From assembly GCA_017416485.1 (NCBI GenBank), contig JAFQCH010000048.1:1-38737 (forward strand): a DNA stretch of 38,737 bases, written 5' to 3'. This DNA comes from Clostridia bacterium (lineage in GTDB: Bacteria; Bacillota; Clostridia; Oscillospirales; Acutalibacteraceae). The translations under genes were made by a program, and so were the position numbers. The notes under the pieces are model-generated. The model was not told the DNA's origin. It did no database searches and saw nothing but the letters and a program-made list of their open reading frames with translations. Positions 15,111-24,316 of the stretch are shown here, piece after piece (positions within the stretch are counted from its first letter, which is position 1; each line of letters starts with the position of its first letter).

Positions 15111-17489
15111 ATGATCGACAAATACAACCGATTCAGATATCAGCCCTGCCTACCTCTGGGCAAAGACGGCAGACGGGTCACGGCATCCAAAGAGCATATT
15201 GCACTTTCCAAACAAGCCGCAACCGAAGGCATTGTGCTTCTTAAAAATGACGACAACACTCTGCCGCTTGGCAAGGGTGAAAAAATTGCCCTGTTCGGGA
15301 AAGCCACCATTGAATACATCAAGGGCGGCGGCGGAAGCGGCGATGTGCACTGCCCGTATATCCGCAATATCTTTGACGGATTTGCCGCCAAAGAAGAGGA
15401 AGACAAGGTTTTCATTTACAAACCGCTTGTTGAATTTTATAAAGATTATGTCCGCAAAGAAAGCGTAAATGTGCTTACACAGGAACAGATTGATGCCCGT
15501 TGGGACATTGTGAACAACATGGAATTCTGTCAGAAGCGTGACGACATGACCTACGACACCTTTGCCGCCATGCACGTGGTGGAAGCAGAAGTGCCCGACG
15601 AACTGATTGTGTCTGCCGCCGAAAGCGCAGACACCGCCATCATTACACTGAGCCGTTTTTCGGCAGAAGGGGTAGACAGAAGACCGCAAGGCGGCGACTA
15701 TTATCTTTCCGACCTTGAAAAGAACCTCATTGACCGCTGTTGCGAACTGTTCAAAAAGGTCATTATTGTTATCAATTCCGGTGCGGTCATCGACTGTGAA
15801 TATTTTGCCGAAAACAGCAAAATCGGTGCCGTGTTGTTTGCATGGCAGGGCGGCATGGAAGGCGGTAGCGCGCTTGCCGATGTTCTGTGCGGCGATGTGA
15901 ACCCATCGGGTAAGTTAGCCGATACCATCGCAAAATCCTATGATGTGTACCCCACAAAAGAAGACTTCCGGGAATGCTTTGACCATGTGGATTATTCGGA
16001 CGATATTTATGTCGGCTACCGTTATTTTGAGACCATTCCGGGGGCAAAAGAACAGGTGCGTTATCCGTTCGGCTACGGTCTTTCTTATACCTCGTTTGCC
16101 CTTTCCGACCTGCTTGTGTTTGCACACAACGGCAAAATCAACACCGTTGTCAATGTGAAAAATACAGGCAAAGTTGCCGGTAAAGAAGTGGTGCAGGTCT
16201 ATTACAGCGCTCCGCAGGGGCTTTTGGGCAAGCCTGCAAAGCAGTTGGCGGCATTCGGCAAAACCAAGCTCCTTGCCCCCGGTGAAAGCGAAACGCTGAT
16301 GATGCGCTTTGACATTGCAGACATGGCTTCCTTCGATGACCTCGGCAGATTGAAGAAATCCGCTTATGTGCTCGAGAAAGGCGACTATACTTTCCATGTC
16401 GGCACTTCCGTGCGCAACACAACGCAATCGGATTATGTATATACGGTCAACGAAAACACCGTCACAAAGCAGTGCACCGACTGGTGCAGACCCTTTAAAC
16501 TTGCCAAGAGAATGCTTGCTGACGGCAGTTTTGAAGCCCTTCCCATGGGAGAAGGAACCTACCGTTACGGTGAAATCAAACCGAACGGTGCTGTTGCCCC
16601 CGCCGAAACACAGATTTTTGACAAGGTCGGCGAAACGGTGACCATGGACGAATTCGTTGCGCAGTTGACGATTGATGAACTGTGTTACTTAGTCGGCGGT
16701 CAGGCACCCACAGGGGTTGCAAACACAGGCTGCTTCGGCGGTCTTGAACGCCTCCAGATTCCTGCCGTGCCCACCGCGGACGGCCCCGCAGGTCTTCGCC
16801 TTGAAATCAAAACAGGCATTCCCACCACCGCATGGCCGTGCGCAACCTTGCTTGCCTGCACATGGAACACAGAACTCATCGAACAGGTGGGTGCAGGCGG
16901 TGGATCGGAACTGCGAGAAAACAACATCGGTGTGTGGCTCGCCCCTGCACTCAACATCCACCGCGATCCGCTGTGCGGCAGAAACTTTGAATATTATTCC
17001 GAAGATCCGCTGCTGGCAGGCAAGTGTGCCGCGGCATCGGTGCGCGGTATTCAGTCGCAGAAGGCTGCCGTTTCCATCAAGCATTTTGCCTGCAACAACA
17101 AGGAAGCAAACCGCTTTGCAAGTGACTCCCGTCTTTCCGAAAGAGCACTGCGTGAAATTTACCTGCGTGCATTTGAAATCTGTGTCAAAGAAGCCGACCC
17201 TTGGACACTGATGTCCTCTTACAACCTCATCAACGGCCTGCACACAAGCGAAAGTTATGAACTGCTGACGGGCATTCTGCGTGATGAATGGGGCTTCAAG
17301 GGCATGGTCGTGACCGACTGGGGTGTTAAAAACCGTCCCGTTGTGGAAATAAAAGCCGGCAACGACATGAAGATGCACTGCGGCTACCCCGATGAACTCA
17401 AAGCTGCTTACGAAGCAGGTGAACTGACCCGCGCAGAACTTGAACTGTGCGTTAAACGCATTCTTGATATGTTTACAAAACTGATATGA
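15111..17489 (+). CDS. GH3 beta-glycosidase with swapped domain order (second copy)
   Basis: A 792-residue GH3 enzyme with the same reversed order as the protein at 336-2756: alpha/beta sandwich (about 30-275, acid/base candidate Glu186 in SRFSAEGVDR), fibronectin-III-like domain (about 340-450) and TIM barrel (about 510-792, IKHFACNN near 656 and nucleophile Asp736 in MVVTDWG). The two copies are clearly homologous but diverged, so they probably differ in substrate. No signal peptide; cytoplasmic action on imported glycosides is expected. The ribosome site is modest (AAAGGA, about 11 bases before the ATG). Its stop overlaps the start of the NudC-like gene (ATGA at 17486), so the two are cotranslated, an unusual pairing. 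Confidence 0.93.
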   Translation: MIDKYNRFRYQPCLPLGKDGRRVTASKEHIALSKQAATEGIVLLKNDDNTLPLGKGEKIALFGKATIEYIKGGGGSGDVHCPYIRNIFDGFAAKEEEDKVFIYKPLVEFYKDYVRKESVNVLTQEQIDARWDIVNNMEFCQKRDDMTYDTFAAMHVVEAEVPDELIVSAAESADTAIITLSRFSAEGVDRRPQGGDYYLSDLEKNLIDRCCELFKKVIIVINSGAVIDCEYFAENSKIGAVLFAWQGGMEGGSALADVLCGDVNPSGKLADTIAKSYDVYPTKEDFRECFDHVDYSDDIYVGYRYFETIPGAKEQVRYPFGYGLSYTSFALSDLLVFAHNGKINTVVNVKNTGKVAGKEVVQVYYSAPQGLLGKPAKQLAAFGKTKLLAPGESETLMMRFDIADMASFDDLGRLKKSAYVLEKGDYTFHVGTSVRNTTQSDYVYTVNENTVTKQCTDWCRPFKLAKRMLADGSFEALPMGEGTYRYGEIKPNGAVAPAETQIFDKVGETVTMDEFVAQLTIDELCYLVGGQAPTGVANTGCFGGLERLQIPAVPTADGPAGLRLEIKTGIPTTAWPCATLLACTWNTELIEQVGAGGGSELRENNIGVWLAPALNIHRDPLCGRNFEYYSEDPLLAGKCAAASVRGIQSQKAAVSIKHFACNNKEANRFASDSRLSERALREIYLRAFEICVKEADPWTLMSSYNLINGLHTSESYELLTGILRDEWGFKGMVVTDWGVKNRPVVEIKAGNDMKMHCGYPDELKAAYEAGELTRAELELCVKRILDMFTKLI

Positions 17490-18298
17490 TTCAAGATATA
17501 AATTCACATTTTTACAATCAACACAAGCAGACAAAGCCCGAAGAAACGGACTTTGTGCTGTGCTGCAAAAACGATGCCGTGCTGTGTGCCGAGCGTGACA
17601 GGAAACTGTGCTTTCCGACGGTCAGCCAATTAAAAACAGTCGGTGCTTACCTGTTTTCGGTCGGCAGTACAAAATACTTTGCAGGTGAATCGGACGAATT
17701 TGCCGATTACACCTACTTGAACGCACGCACCGCCGCAAACCATGCAGAGCGCGAAAAAGCATTTGCCGCCGTGACGGGTGCACATCTGCTGAACTGGTAC
17801 AACGACAACCGATTCTGCGGCAGATGCGGCAACAAAATGCACCACAGCCAAACGGAGCGTGCCATGGTGTGCGCTTGCGGCAATGTTGTGTACCCCAAAA
17901 TCTGCCCCGCTGTGATCGTTGCCATCATCCATGACGGCAGAATCTGCCTGACCAAATACAACCGCGGCTACGCCCATTGGGCACTGGTGGCAGGCTACTG
18001 CGAAATCGGCGAAACGGTTGAACAGACCGTACACCGTGAAGTCATGGAAGAAGTCGGAATCCGTGTCAAAAATCTGCGGTATTACAAAAGCCAGCCGTGG
18101 GGACGGTCTTCTTCCCTTCTGTTCGGTTTTTTCTGCGAAGCAGAGGGCGATGCGCTTCTTACCGTTGACAACAATGAACTCAAGGAAGCAAAATGGTTTA
18201 GTCCCGACGAAATCGATTTTGAAGATGACAAAGTTTCGCTGACACGCGAAATGATCGGTCTGTTCAAGTCGGGAGCATACAAAAATCTGTTGCCATAA
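17486..18298 (+). CDS. nudC: NudC-type NAD(H) diphosphatase (Nudix with zinc ribbon)
   Basis: A 270-residue protein laid out like NudC: a poorly conserved N-terminal domain, a zinc ribbon (Cys111, Cys114, then Cys129 and Cys131) and a Nudix domain with a perfect box (Gly170, Glu176, Arg184-Glu185, Glu188-Glu189). NudC enzymes split NADH or NAD to NMNH/NMN and AMP and can remove NAD caps from RNA. Two features deviate. The family signature SQPWPFPxS reads SQPWGRSSS at 202-210, and the second zinc pair is spaced CxC instead of the usual CxxC. Specificity may therefore differ from canonical NudC. It overlaps the GH3 stop codon by four bases and ends before a strong terminator. Confidence 0.85.
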   Translation: MIQDINSHFYNQHKQTKPEETDFVLCCKNDAVLCAERDRKLCFPTVSQLKTVGAYLFSVGSTKYFAGESDEFADYTYLNARTAANHAEREKAFAAVTGAHLLNWYNDNRFCGRCGNKMHHSQTERAMVCACGNVVYPKICPAVIVAIIHDGRICLTKYNRGYAHWALVAGYCEIGETVEQTVHREVMEEVGIRVKNLRYYKSQPWGRSSSLLFGFFCEAEGDALLTVDNNELKEAKWFSPDEIDFEDDKVSLTREMIGLFKSGAYKNLLP

Positions 18299-18332
18299 AA
18301 AAATGACCACACCGCGCAAACGGTGTGGTTTT
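18297..18332. terminator. Bidirectional terminator between nudC and folE
   Basis: ACCACACCG (18306-18314) pairs with 18321-18329 around the loop CGCAAA. TTTTGTCTTTT follows on the plus strand and, after CA, seven T on the minus strand. Confidence 0.88.
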
Positions 18333-18337
18333 GTCTT

Positions 18338-18892
18338 TTAATCAAGCAGTGATAAGGCTTCGGCACGGGTGCGGGCATCTTTTTTCATTGAACCGCGCAA
18401 GGCACTGGTTTTGGTTTTGGCACCTGCGGCACGCACTCCGCGCATGGTCATGCAAAGGTGCTCGGCTTCCACCACCACGGCAACACCCTTGGGTTGCAGA
18501 TGTTCTTCCAGAAAATCTGCGATCTGCGCGGTCAGGCGTTCCTGCAACTGCGGTCTGCGGGCAAACACACCGACGATTCTTGCCAGTTTTGAAAGCCCGA
18601 TGACCTTGCCGTCTGCGGGAATGTATGCAATGTGTGCCTTGCCGACAAAGGGCAGAAGATGGTGTTCGCACATGGAATACAGCGGAATATCGCGCACGAT
18701 GACCATTTCGTCATTCTGCTGTTCGTTAAAAATTTTCAGGTGCTGTGTGGCATCGTCACCGAGTCCCGAAAATACTTCCGCATACATATTGGCAACCCGC
18801 TTGGGGGTTTCAACAAGACCTTCGCGGTCGGGGTCTTCGCCGATGGCAATCAGAATTTCGCGTACGGCTTTTTCAATTCTTTCTAAATCCAT
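18338..18892 (-). CDS. folE: GTP cyclohydrolase I
   Basis: A 184-residue type I GTP cyclohydrolase, making 7,8-dihydroneopterin triphosphate from GTP, the first step toward folate and pterins. Signatures include [16 protein letters not shown] near the N-terminus, the zinc-site pattern [19 protein letters not shown] and CMTMRGV. Length and sequence are fully typical. The start is taken at 18892 (MDLERIE), where AGGGAG sits six bases upstream; an in-frame ATG at 18913 would overlap the preceding gene. It lies ten bases after the transglutaminase lipoprotein gene, so it is probably the last gene of a three-gene transcript. No other folate gene is visible here. Confidence 0.95.
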   Translation of the reverse strand: MDLERIEKAVREILIAIGEDPDREGLVETPKRVANMYAEVFSGLGDDATQHLKIFNEQQNDEMVIVRDIPLYSMCEHHLLPFVGKAHIAYIPADGKVIGLSKLARIVGVFARRPQLQERLTAQIADFLEEHLQPKGVAVVVEAEHLCMTMRGVRAAGAKTKTSALRGSMKKDARTRAEALSLLD

Positions 18893-18902
18893 ATATCTCC
18901 CT

Positions 18903-20111
18903 CTATTCTTCAAATGAAAAAATCAGTTTCAATTGTAATCGTTCTTCGTCCACGGCATAGCCGATACGGTTGGTATGCAAATTTTTATTCAGACATGCAA
19001 CCTCTTTCAGCAAGGCATACACTTCGCCCTCGCTGAACAAAAGTTCCGACGCCTCCTGCAATGCCGCCAAAGAATCAAAACGGAATTCCGCAAATGTTTT
19101 TTCGTTTTGCAAAGCAACCGCAATGCCGTCGGCAATGACCGACAGATAATTCTTCTGCGAACACAACAGATTTTCGTTGCGGTAATAATCATATTCTTCG
19201 CTGTCGCAGACAATGTGCGAGGGCATCTGTATGTCGGAATGCGTTAAAGACAAACGCTGTTCGGACACGGAAAAATAGCCGTGTTCCACGGTTTGTGTGC
19301 CGTCTTCCGAAACGGGGTCATCCCATGTCGGGTCGCAAAAGCTCCATACGTTGTTCAGGCTGACGGCCAGCCACATGTGGTTGATATCCGTGCCGTTATC
19401 GTCCACACTGCCCGTAACAACACAACTGTCAATCCCCGCAATGTCAAGCATCAGTTTAAGCGCCTTGGCATAGCCCGCGCAAGTGGCATAACCATCCAGC
19501 AGTGCACCGTGGCACTGCGAGGCGCCTTTTCCATTGGCATAGGTGCAGAATTCGCATAAATAATCATGCAAGGTCAGCAAAATTTTATAATCATCCGCAT
19601 TTTGCGTAACAAGGGCAATGACTTCTTTTGTTTTGCCTGCAACAGCTTCAACGGTTGCACGCGCATCCCAATAAGGCATGGTGTAAACAGGCACAAAATA
19701 ACAATACATGCCCGCTGTCAGCAGCGTAGCATCGTCCTCTAAAAACAAAAGTTGCGGATTGTCATACCGCAAAGCCGTGAACACTGCATTGAGTTCTTCT
19801 GTTTTCAGCATGGGCACGGAAATGCGCTCGGGCTGACCGAAAATGTCATTATAAATACAGCGGTATGCAAGTTTTTCCTTTTCGGAAAGAGTATCATAAT
19901 AATGCCTTGCGGTCTGCCAGGTTATGTAATCGGGTTCAAGAAGATTCTGATTGCTTTTTTCGAGCGAACGAACAGAAAAGGTTTCGCCTACGTCTTCAAA
20001 AATTTCCTCCAAACGTCCTGCAATCGCTGCTATATTCTCCGATTGCGAACAACCGGCAAGCAACAACAGGCAACAAACAAGAAACACTGCAAGGACGTTT
20101 TGAAAGCGCAA
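18903..20111 (-). CDS. Lipoprotein with transglutaminase-like protease domain
   Basis: A 402-residue protein with a lipoprotein signal (LLLLAGC, lipidated Cys21), so it is exported and attached to the membrane. A transglutaminase-like domain occupies about 175-270, with the full triad: Cys211 ([11 protein letters not shown]), His245 (DINHMW) and Asp260 (FCDPTWDDP). Bacterial members of this group are mostly peptidases or amidases acting at the cell surface. The start is a TTG at 20111, supported by AAGGAG eight bases upstream; there is no better ATG. It begins 14 bases after the LCP-like gene and ends ten bases before folE. A role in cell-wall or surface protein processing is inferred from its neighbour and lipid anchor. 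Confidence 0.88.
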   Translation of the reverse strand: MRFQNVLAVFLVCCLLLLAGCSQSENIAAIAGRLEEIFEDVGETFSVRSLEKSNQNLLEPDYITWQTARHYYDTLSEKEKLAYRCIYNDIFGQPERISVPMLKTEELNAVFTALRYDNPQLLFLEDDATLLTAGMYCYFVPVYTMPYWDARATVEAVAGKTKEVIALVTQNADDYKILLTLHDYLCEFCTYANGKGASQCHGALLDGYATCAGYAKALKLMLDIAGIDSCVVTGSVDDNGTDINHMWLAVSLNNVWSFCDPTWDDPVSEDGTQTVEHGYFSVSEQRLSLTHSDIQMPSHIVCDSEEYDYYRNENLLCSQKNYLSVIADGIAVALQNEKTFAEFRFDSLAALQEASELLFSEGEVYALLKEVACLNKNLHTNRIGYAVDEERLQLKLIFSFEE

Positions 20112-20125
20112 ATAAAACCTCTCCT

Positions 20126-20971
20126 TTAAAAGCTTGCTATGGTCGGGTCAGACCGCAGCAATGTGTTGATGATATCCGCCGCATCCAGATAGTCATAGAT
20201 GCTGATATCAGTATTGAAATAGGTAATGAATGACGAAAAATAATCCTCCCCGCCTTCCACAAGCGCATCGGTAAAATGCGTTTCGAGCAGGGTGCACAGG
20301 GCTTTTTCCTGATTGACAAGAAGCGCCTCCCCCGTTGCGGAAAGCGTCATATATTTTAAAAGCAGGTCGCTGGTCATCGAATTTTCGCCTTTGCGGAATG
20401 TGTAGGTGAATTCGTCAATCACATACGGAATGTCGTATTCGATATCTACCGTAATCGGGCCAAGCTCTGCCATCAGTCTTTTGAAACGCGAAGTGGTCAG
20501 GCGAAGATATTTATCGAATGCAAGGTTGCTGTTTTCACGATAGCAACTGACAAGGTCATAAGAATGCGCACGGAACATTTCTTCCACGGTCAGCATTCGA
20601 CCGTTGTAGGTAAGAAGCTGTTGCGGCGAAACGGCATTCACTGCAATTTCTGCCGTGCTCAAAGTGACCGTGATTTCTGCCATAAAGGACAGTTCTTCGC
20701 CGTCATCGCCGCAGATGAGCAAAAACGAATACACATCCTTGGGGGCGGTGATGACCGCCATTGCGGGCAGGGTTGTGTCGGCGGCGGCAACGGTGGTGTC
20801 TTCCTCGGTGCGCATGCCCAAGGCTCTTTTGATGTCAAAATCATTGGTTGCAAGCAAAATAACAACGGAAATGATGCCGATAAGCAATGCCGCAACAATG
20901 ATGCCCACCGTACTTGCTGTACCACGGCGGCTGCCTGCGCTGTAATTTGTATATGTCAAATGTTTTGCCAT
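20126..20971 (-). CDS. LCP-like (LytR-CpsA-Psr related) single-pass membrane protein
   Basis: A 281-residue protein with one membrane segment at about 21-41 and an outside domain resembling LytR-CpsA-Psr phosphotransferases. The similarity is clearest at 150-210 (a KYLRL...FKRLMAELG...VDIEYDIPY pattern followed by a KGE motif). The family's P-R-D motif appears as SPQQ (115-118), and the late arginines of the active site are missing, so it is probably not an active attachment enzyme. It may bind polyprenyl-linked polymers or act as a scaffold. GGAG lies nine bases before the ATG, and a good promoter is upstream. It heads the transcript with the transglutaminase lipoprotein and folE. The family assignment is moderate. 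Confidence 0.68.
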   Translation of the reverse strand: MAKHLTYTNYSAGSRRGTASTVGIIVAALLIGIISVVILLATNDFDIKRALGMRTEEDTTVAAADTTLPAMAVITAPKDVYSFLLICGDDGEELSFMAEITVTLSTAEIAVNAVSPQQLLTYNGRMLTVEEMFRAHSYDLVSCYRENSNLAFDKYLRLTTSRFKRLMAELGPITVDIEYDIPYVIDEFTYTFRKGENSMTSDLLLKYMTLSATGEALLVNQEKALCTLLETHFTDALVEGGEDYFSSFITYFNTDISIYDYLDAADIINTLLRSDPTIASF

Positions 20972-21007
20972 TATAATAAACTCCGATTCAAAAATTTAAC
21001 CGATTCT

Positions 21008-21036
21008 ATTATATTGGCAAATCTTAAAAAAAACAA
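21008..21036 (-). promoter_or_regulatory. Sigma-A promoter of the LCP-like / transglutaminase / folE transcript
   Basis: On the minus strand, TTGTTT (21031-21036), 17 bases and consensus TATAAT (21008-21013), about 30 bases before the start codon. Confidence 0.7.
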
Positions 21037-21075
21037 GATATTTGTCGGTGTTTTTCTTTATTTTTTTATGACACA

Positions 21076-21114
21076 CACCGATTTTCTGCAAAAAAAACGA
21101 ACAGAAAATCGGTG
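21076..21114. repeat. Perfect 13-bp inverted repeat between two minus-strand genes
   Basis: CACCGATTTTCTG (21076-21088) pairs perfectly with 21102-21114 around a 13-base A-rich loop that includes CGAACA. No T-run follows on either strand, so it is not a classical terminator, although it may still end transcription of the small gene at 21158. Confidence 0.75.
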
Positions 21115-21157
21115 CGGTCGGGAAAATATGGATGATAAAAAAAGGGAGAAAGCTGAT

Positions 21158-21397
21158 TTATGCTACGAACGGAGCAAATCTTTCGAATTCGTCATCGTCG
21201 GACGAAGCAACCACATGCAGTTTTTGTGGAGTCGGCTGCTTCGGTTCGGGGTGGCGGCGAGAGCTGAAAAAAGCAACAATGCGGTCAAGCAGACGGTTTT
21301 CCATCTGAATAAAAATTTCTTCGTTCAGCATTGCCCACACAACACCAACGGCCACCAATATTTCAAATACAACAAAGAAAATGCTTAAAGCTGACAT
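21158..21397 (-). CDS. Small single-pass membrane protein, unknown function
   Basis: A 79-residue protein not recognised as a known family. It has an N-terminal hydrophobic segment (about 3-24), an amphipathic stretch (about 30-47) ending in the basic SSRRH, a short Pro/Gln linker and an acidic C-terminus (SSDDDEFE). The start at 21397 (MSALSIFF) is set by GGAGG eight bases upstream; an in-frame ATG five codons earlier lies on the ribosome site. It has its own near-consensus promoter with CGAACA-type hexamers on both sides, unlike its neighbours. Small membrane proteins under SOS control often block division, but that role is only a hypothesis here. It could equally be an envelope accessory protein. 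Confidence 0.72.
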   Translation of the reverse strand: MSALSIFFVVFEILVAVGVVWAMLNEEIFIQMENRLLDRIVAFFSSRRHPEPKQPTPQKLHVVASSDDDEFERFAPFVA

Positions 21398-21413
21398 AAT
21401 AAAGTCCTCCAAT

Positions 21414-21427
21414 CGAACATTTGTTTT
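21414..21427. promoter_or_regulatory. LexA-like operator candidate at the small membrane protein promoter
   Basis: CGAACATTTGTTTT fits the Bacillota LexA/DinR pattern CGAAC-N4-GTTCG at eight of its ten fixed positions. It falls just downstream of the predicted transcription start. A half site TGTTCA (21477-21482) sits just upstream of the -35 box. Binding is untested. Confidence 0.35.
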
Positions 21428-21441
21428 TCGTTTGCAATTGC

Positions 21442-21470
21442 ATTGTACATTATTTTTTTTGCATTGTCAA
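21442..21470 (-). promoter_or_regulatory. Sigma-A promoter of the small membrane protein gene
   Basis: On the minus strand, consensus TTGACA (21465-21470), 17 bases, TACAAT (21442-21447). Confidence 0.88.
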
Positions 21471-21583
21471 GACAAATGTTCATAATTTTTTCAATTCACT
21501 GTCCTTTTCTTTGGACTAATTGGAGTTTTATGTGCCATTATTTTCCAATTTCATTATAATTCAGTTAAATTTGCTTGTCAACG

Positions 21584-21633
21584 TGTTCGACAAAAGAACA
21601 TTTTGTTCGGCAAAAACCGAACAAAACCGAACA
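21584..21633. promoter_or_regulatory. Cluster of TGTTCG/CGAACA hexamers upstream of obgE
   Basis: Within 50 bases: TGTTCG (21584-21589), AGAACA (21595-21600), TGTTCG (21604-21609), CGAACA (21618-21623) and CGAACA (21628-21633). A further CGAACA abuts the obgE start (21753-21758). This is the main content of the 361-base gene-free stretch 21398-21758 apart from promoters. The mixed orientation suggests a protein-binding array; the regulator is unknown. Confidence 0.5.
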
Positions 21634-21650
21634 TTGTTTTATGATGGTAA

Positions 21651-23033
<1,383 letters not shown>

Positions 23034-23058
23034 TGAAACGGACGGCAACTGGCGCACC

Positions 23059-23439
23059 ATGAACGGACTTGCCCTTGCTTTTGTGGGTGACGGCATTTAT
23101 GAACTGATGGTGCGCACCATGCTGACAAGCGGTGTGGAACGCAATGTGAACGACCTGCATAAGGAATGTGTGCGGCTTGTGAATGCGGCATACCAGGCGG
23201 ATGCCATGGACAGGCTGATGCCGATTCTGACTGAAGAAGAAATCACATTTTACAAACGCGGCAGAAATGCAAAAAGTGCCCACACCCCGAAAAACAAAAC
23301 GCAGGCGCAGTACCACAAGGCAACGGGTTTTGAGTCGCTGTTCGGATATCTGTATCTGAAAGGTGATGTGGACCGTTTACAGGAACTTTTTACGATTATA
23401 ATTCAAACCGAAAGCGGAGATAAAAGTGAAAGCGAATAA
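23059..23439 (+). CDS. mrnC: Mini-ribonuclease III (23S rRNA maturation)
   Basis: A mini-RNase III, a dimeric enzyme with an RNase III domain but no double-stranded RNA-binding domain, which trims 23S rRNA precursors in Bacillota. LALAFVGDGIYE holds the catalytic Asp, and FESLFGYLYL holds the matching Glu. RGRNAKSAHTPKN is a family hallmark. From the ATG at 23059 the protein has 126 residues and starts exactly at the conserved helix. Relatives usually carry about a dozen more residues, so the in-frame TTG at 23023, overlapping the obgE stop, is a plausible alternative. Neither has a clear ribosome site, which suggests translational coupling to obgE. Confidence 0.9.
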   Translation: MNGLALAFVGDGIYELMVRTMLTSGVERNVNDLHKECVRLVNAAYQADAMDRLMPILTEEEITFYKRGRNAKSAHTPKNKTQAQYHKATGFESLFGYLYLKGDVDRLQELFTIIIQTESGDKSESE

Positions 23440-24301
23440 AAAAACCGTTTTTGACACCGTCACGGACGTTCTGTTCTGGGTTGCAGGAACATTCCTGTAT
23501 TCCCTGTCCGTGCAGGTTTTTATAGCACCCAATGCACTTGCCGCAGGCGGTGTGACGGGTATTGCAACCACCATCAACTACCTGTTTCCCGTTATTCCCA
23601 CAGGTGTACTGATTTTTGCGTGCAACATTCCGCTGTTCATTATTTCGTGGATCGTGTTCGGCAAAAACTTCATTCTGCGCACCATCATTGCCACCGCCAT
23701 GAACTCAATCTTTTTAGATGTGATCCCGCAGTTTATTCCCGCGTATGAGGGCGAAAAGCTCATCTGCGCACTGTTCGGCGGCATATTGTGCGGCATAGGC
23801 TTGGGTCTTGTGTTCCGTCACGGCGCCACCACGGGCGGCATGGACATTGCAACAAGACTGGTAAGACTAAAATTCCCGCACATTTCAACGGGTACAATGA
23901 CACTGGTGCTTGACTTCTGCGTGATTCTGTTTGCAGGGCTTTGTTTTAAAAGTGTCGACAGTATTTTGTATTCCGTGATTGTTGTGTTCATGTCGGGCAA
24001 GGCAATGGATTCCGTGATTGCAGGCATGGGGCACGGACGGATGCTGATGATCGTTTCGGTGCACCCGGAAGACATCACAAAGGACATCACCAACGAAACA
24101 GGCAGAGGGGTTTCCGTTTTGCCCGTGCAGGGCGGATTCACGGGGGAAGAAAAGAAAATGCTTTTGTGCGTCGTGCGTGCACATGAGGTTGCAAAAGTGC
24201 GCAAAATCGTCAAACGGTATGACGAGCATCCCTTTATTATCATCACCGAATCGAGCGAAGTGCTCGGTCTCGGCTTTAAAGACCATAACGAAACTTTATA
24301 A
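23426..24301 (+). CDS. YitT family membrane protein
   Basis: A 291-residue YitT-family protein with about five membrane segments in the N-terminal two thirds (DUF161-like, with NALAAGGVTGIAT and HGATTGGMDI) and a soluble C-terminal DUF2179 domain (about 205-285, MIVSVHPEDI and KMLLCVV). The family is widespread in Bacillota and of unknown transport or sensing role. It starts with GTG at 23426, supported by GGAG six bases upstream, and overlaps the end of mrnC by 14 bases. The overlap places it firmly inside the obgE operon. Confidence 0.9.
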   Translation: MKANKKTVFDTVTDVLFWVAGTFLYSLSVQVFIAPNALAAGGVTGIATTINYLFPVIPTGVLIFACNIPLFIISWIVFGKNFILRTIIATAMNSIFLDVIPQFIPAYEGEKLICALFGGILCGIGLGLVFRHGATTGGMDIATRLVRLKFPHISTGTMTLVLDFCVILFAGLCFKSVDSILYSVIVVFMSGKAMDSVIAGMGHGRMLMIVSVHPEDITKDITNETGRGVSVLPVQGGFTGEEKKMLLCVVRAHEVAKVRKIVKRYDEHPFIIITESSEVLGLGFKDHNETL

Positions 24302-24316
24302 TATAAAGGTGAACAC

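Noticed and set aside
21595..21609. Full LexA box at AGAACATTTTGTTCG
   Set aside because: The half sites are one base too far apart (five instead of four between GAAC and GTTC), so it is reported only as part of the hexamer cluster.
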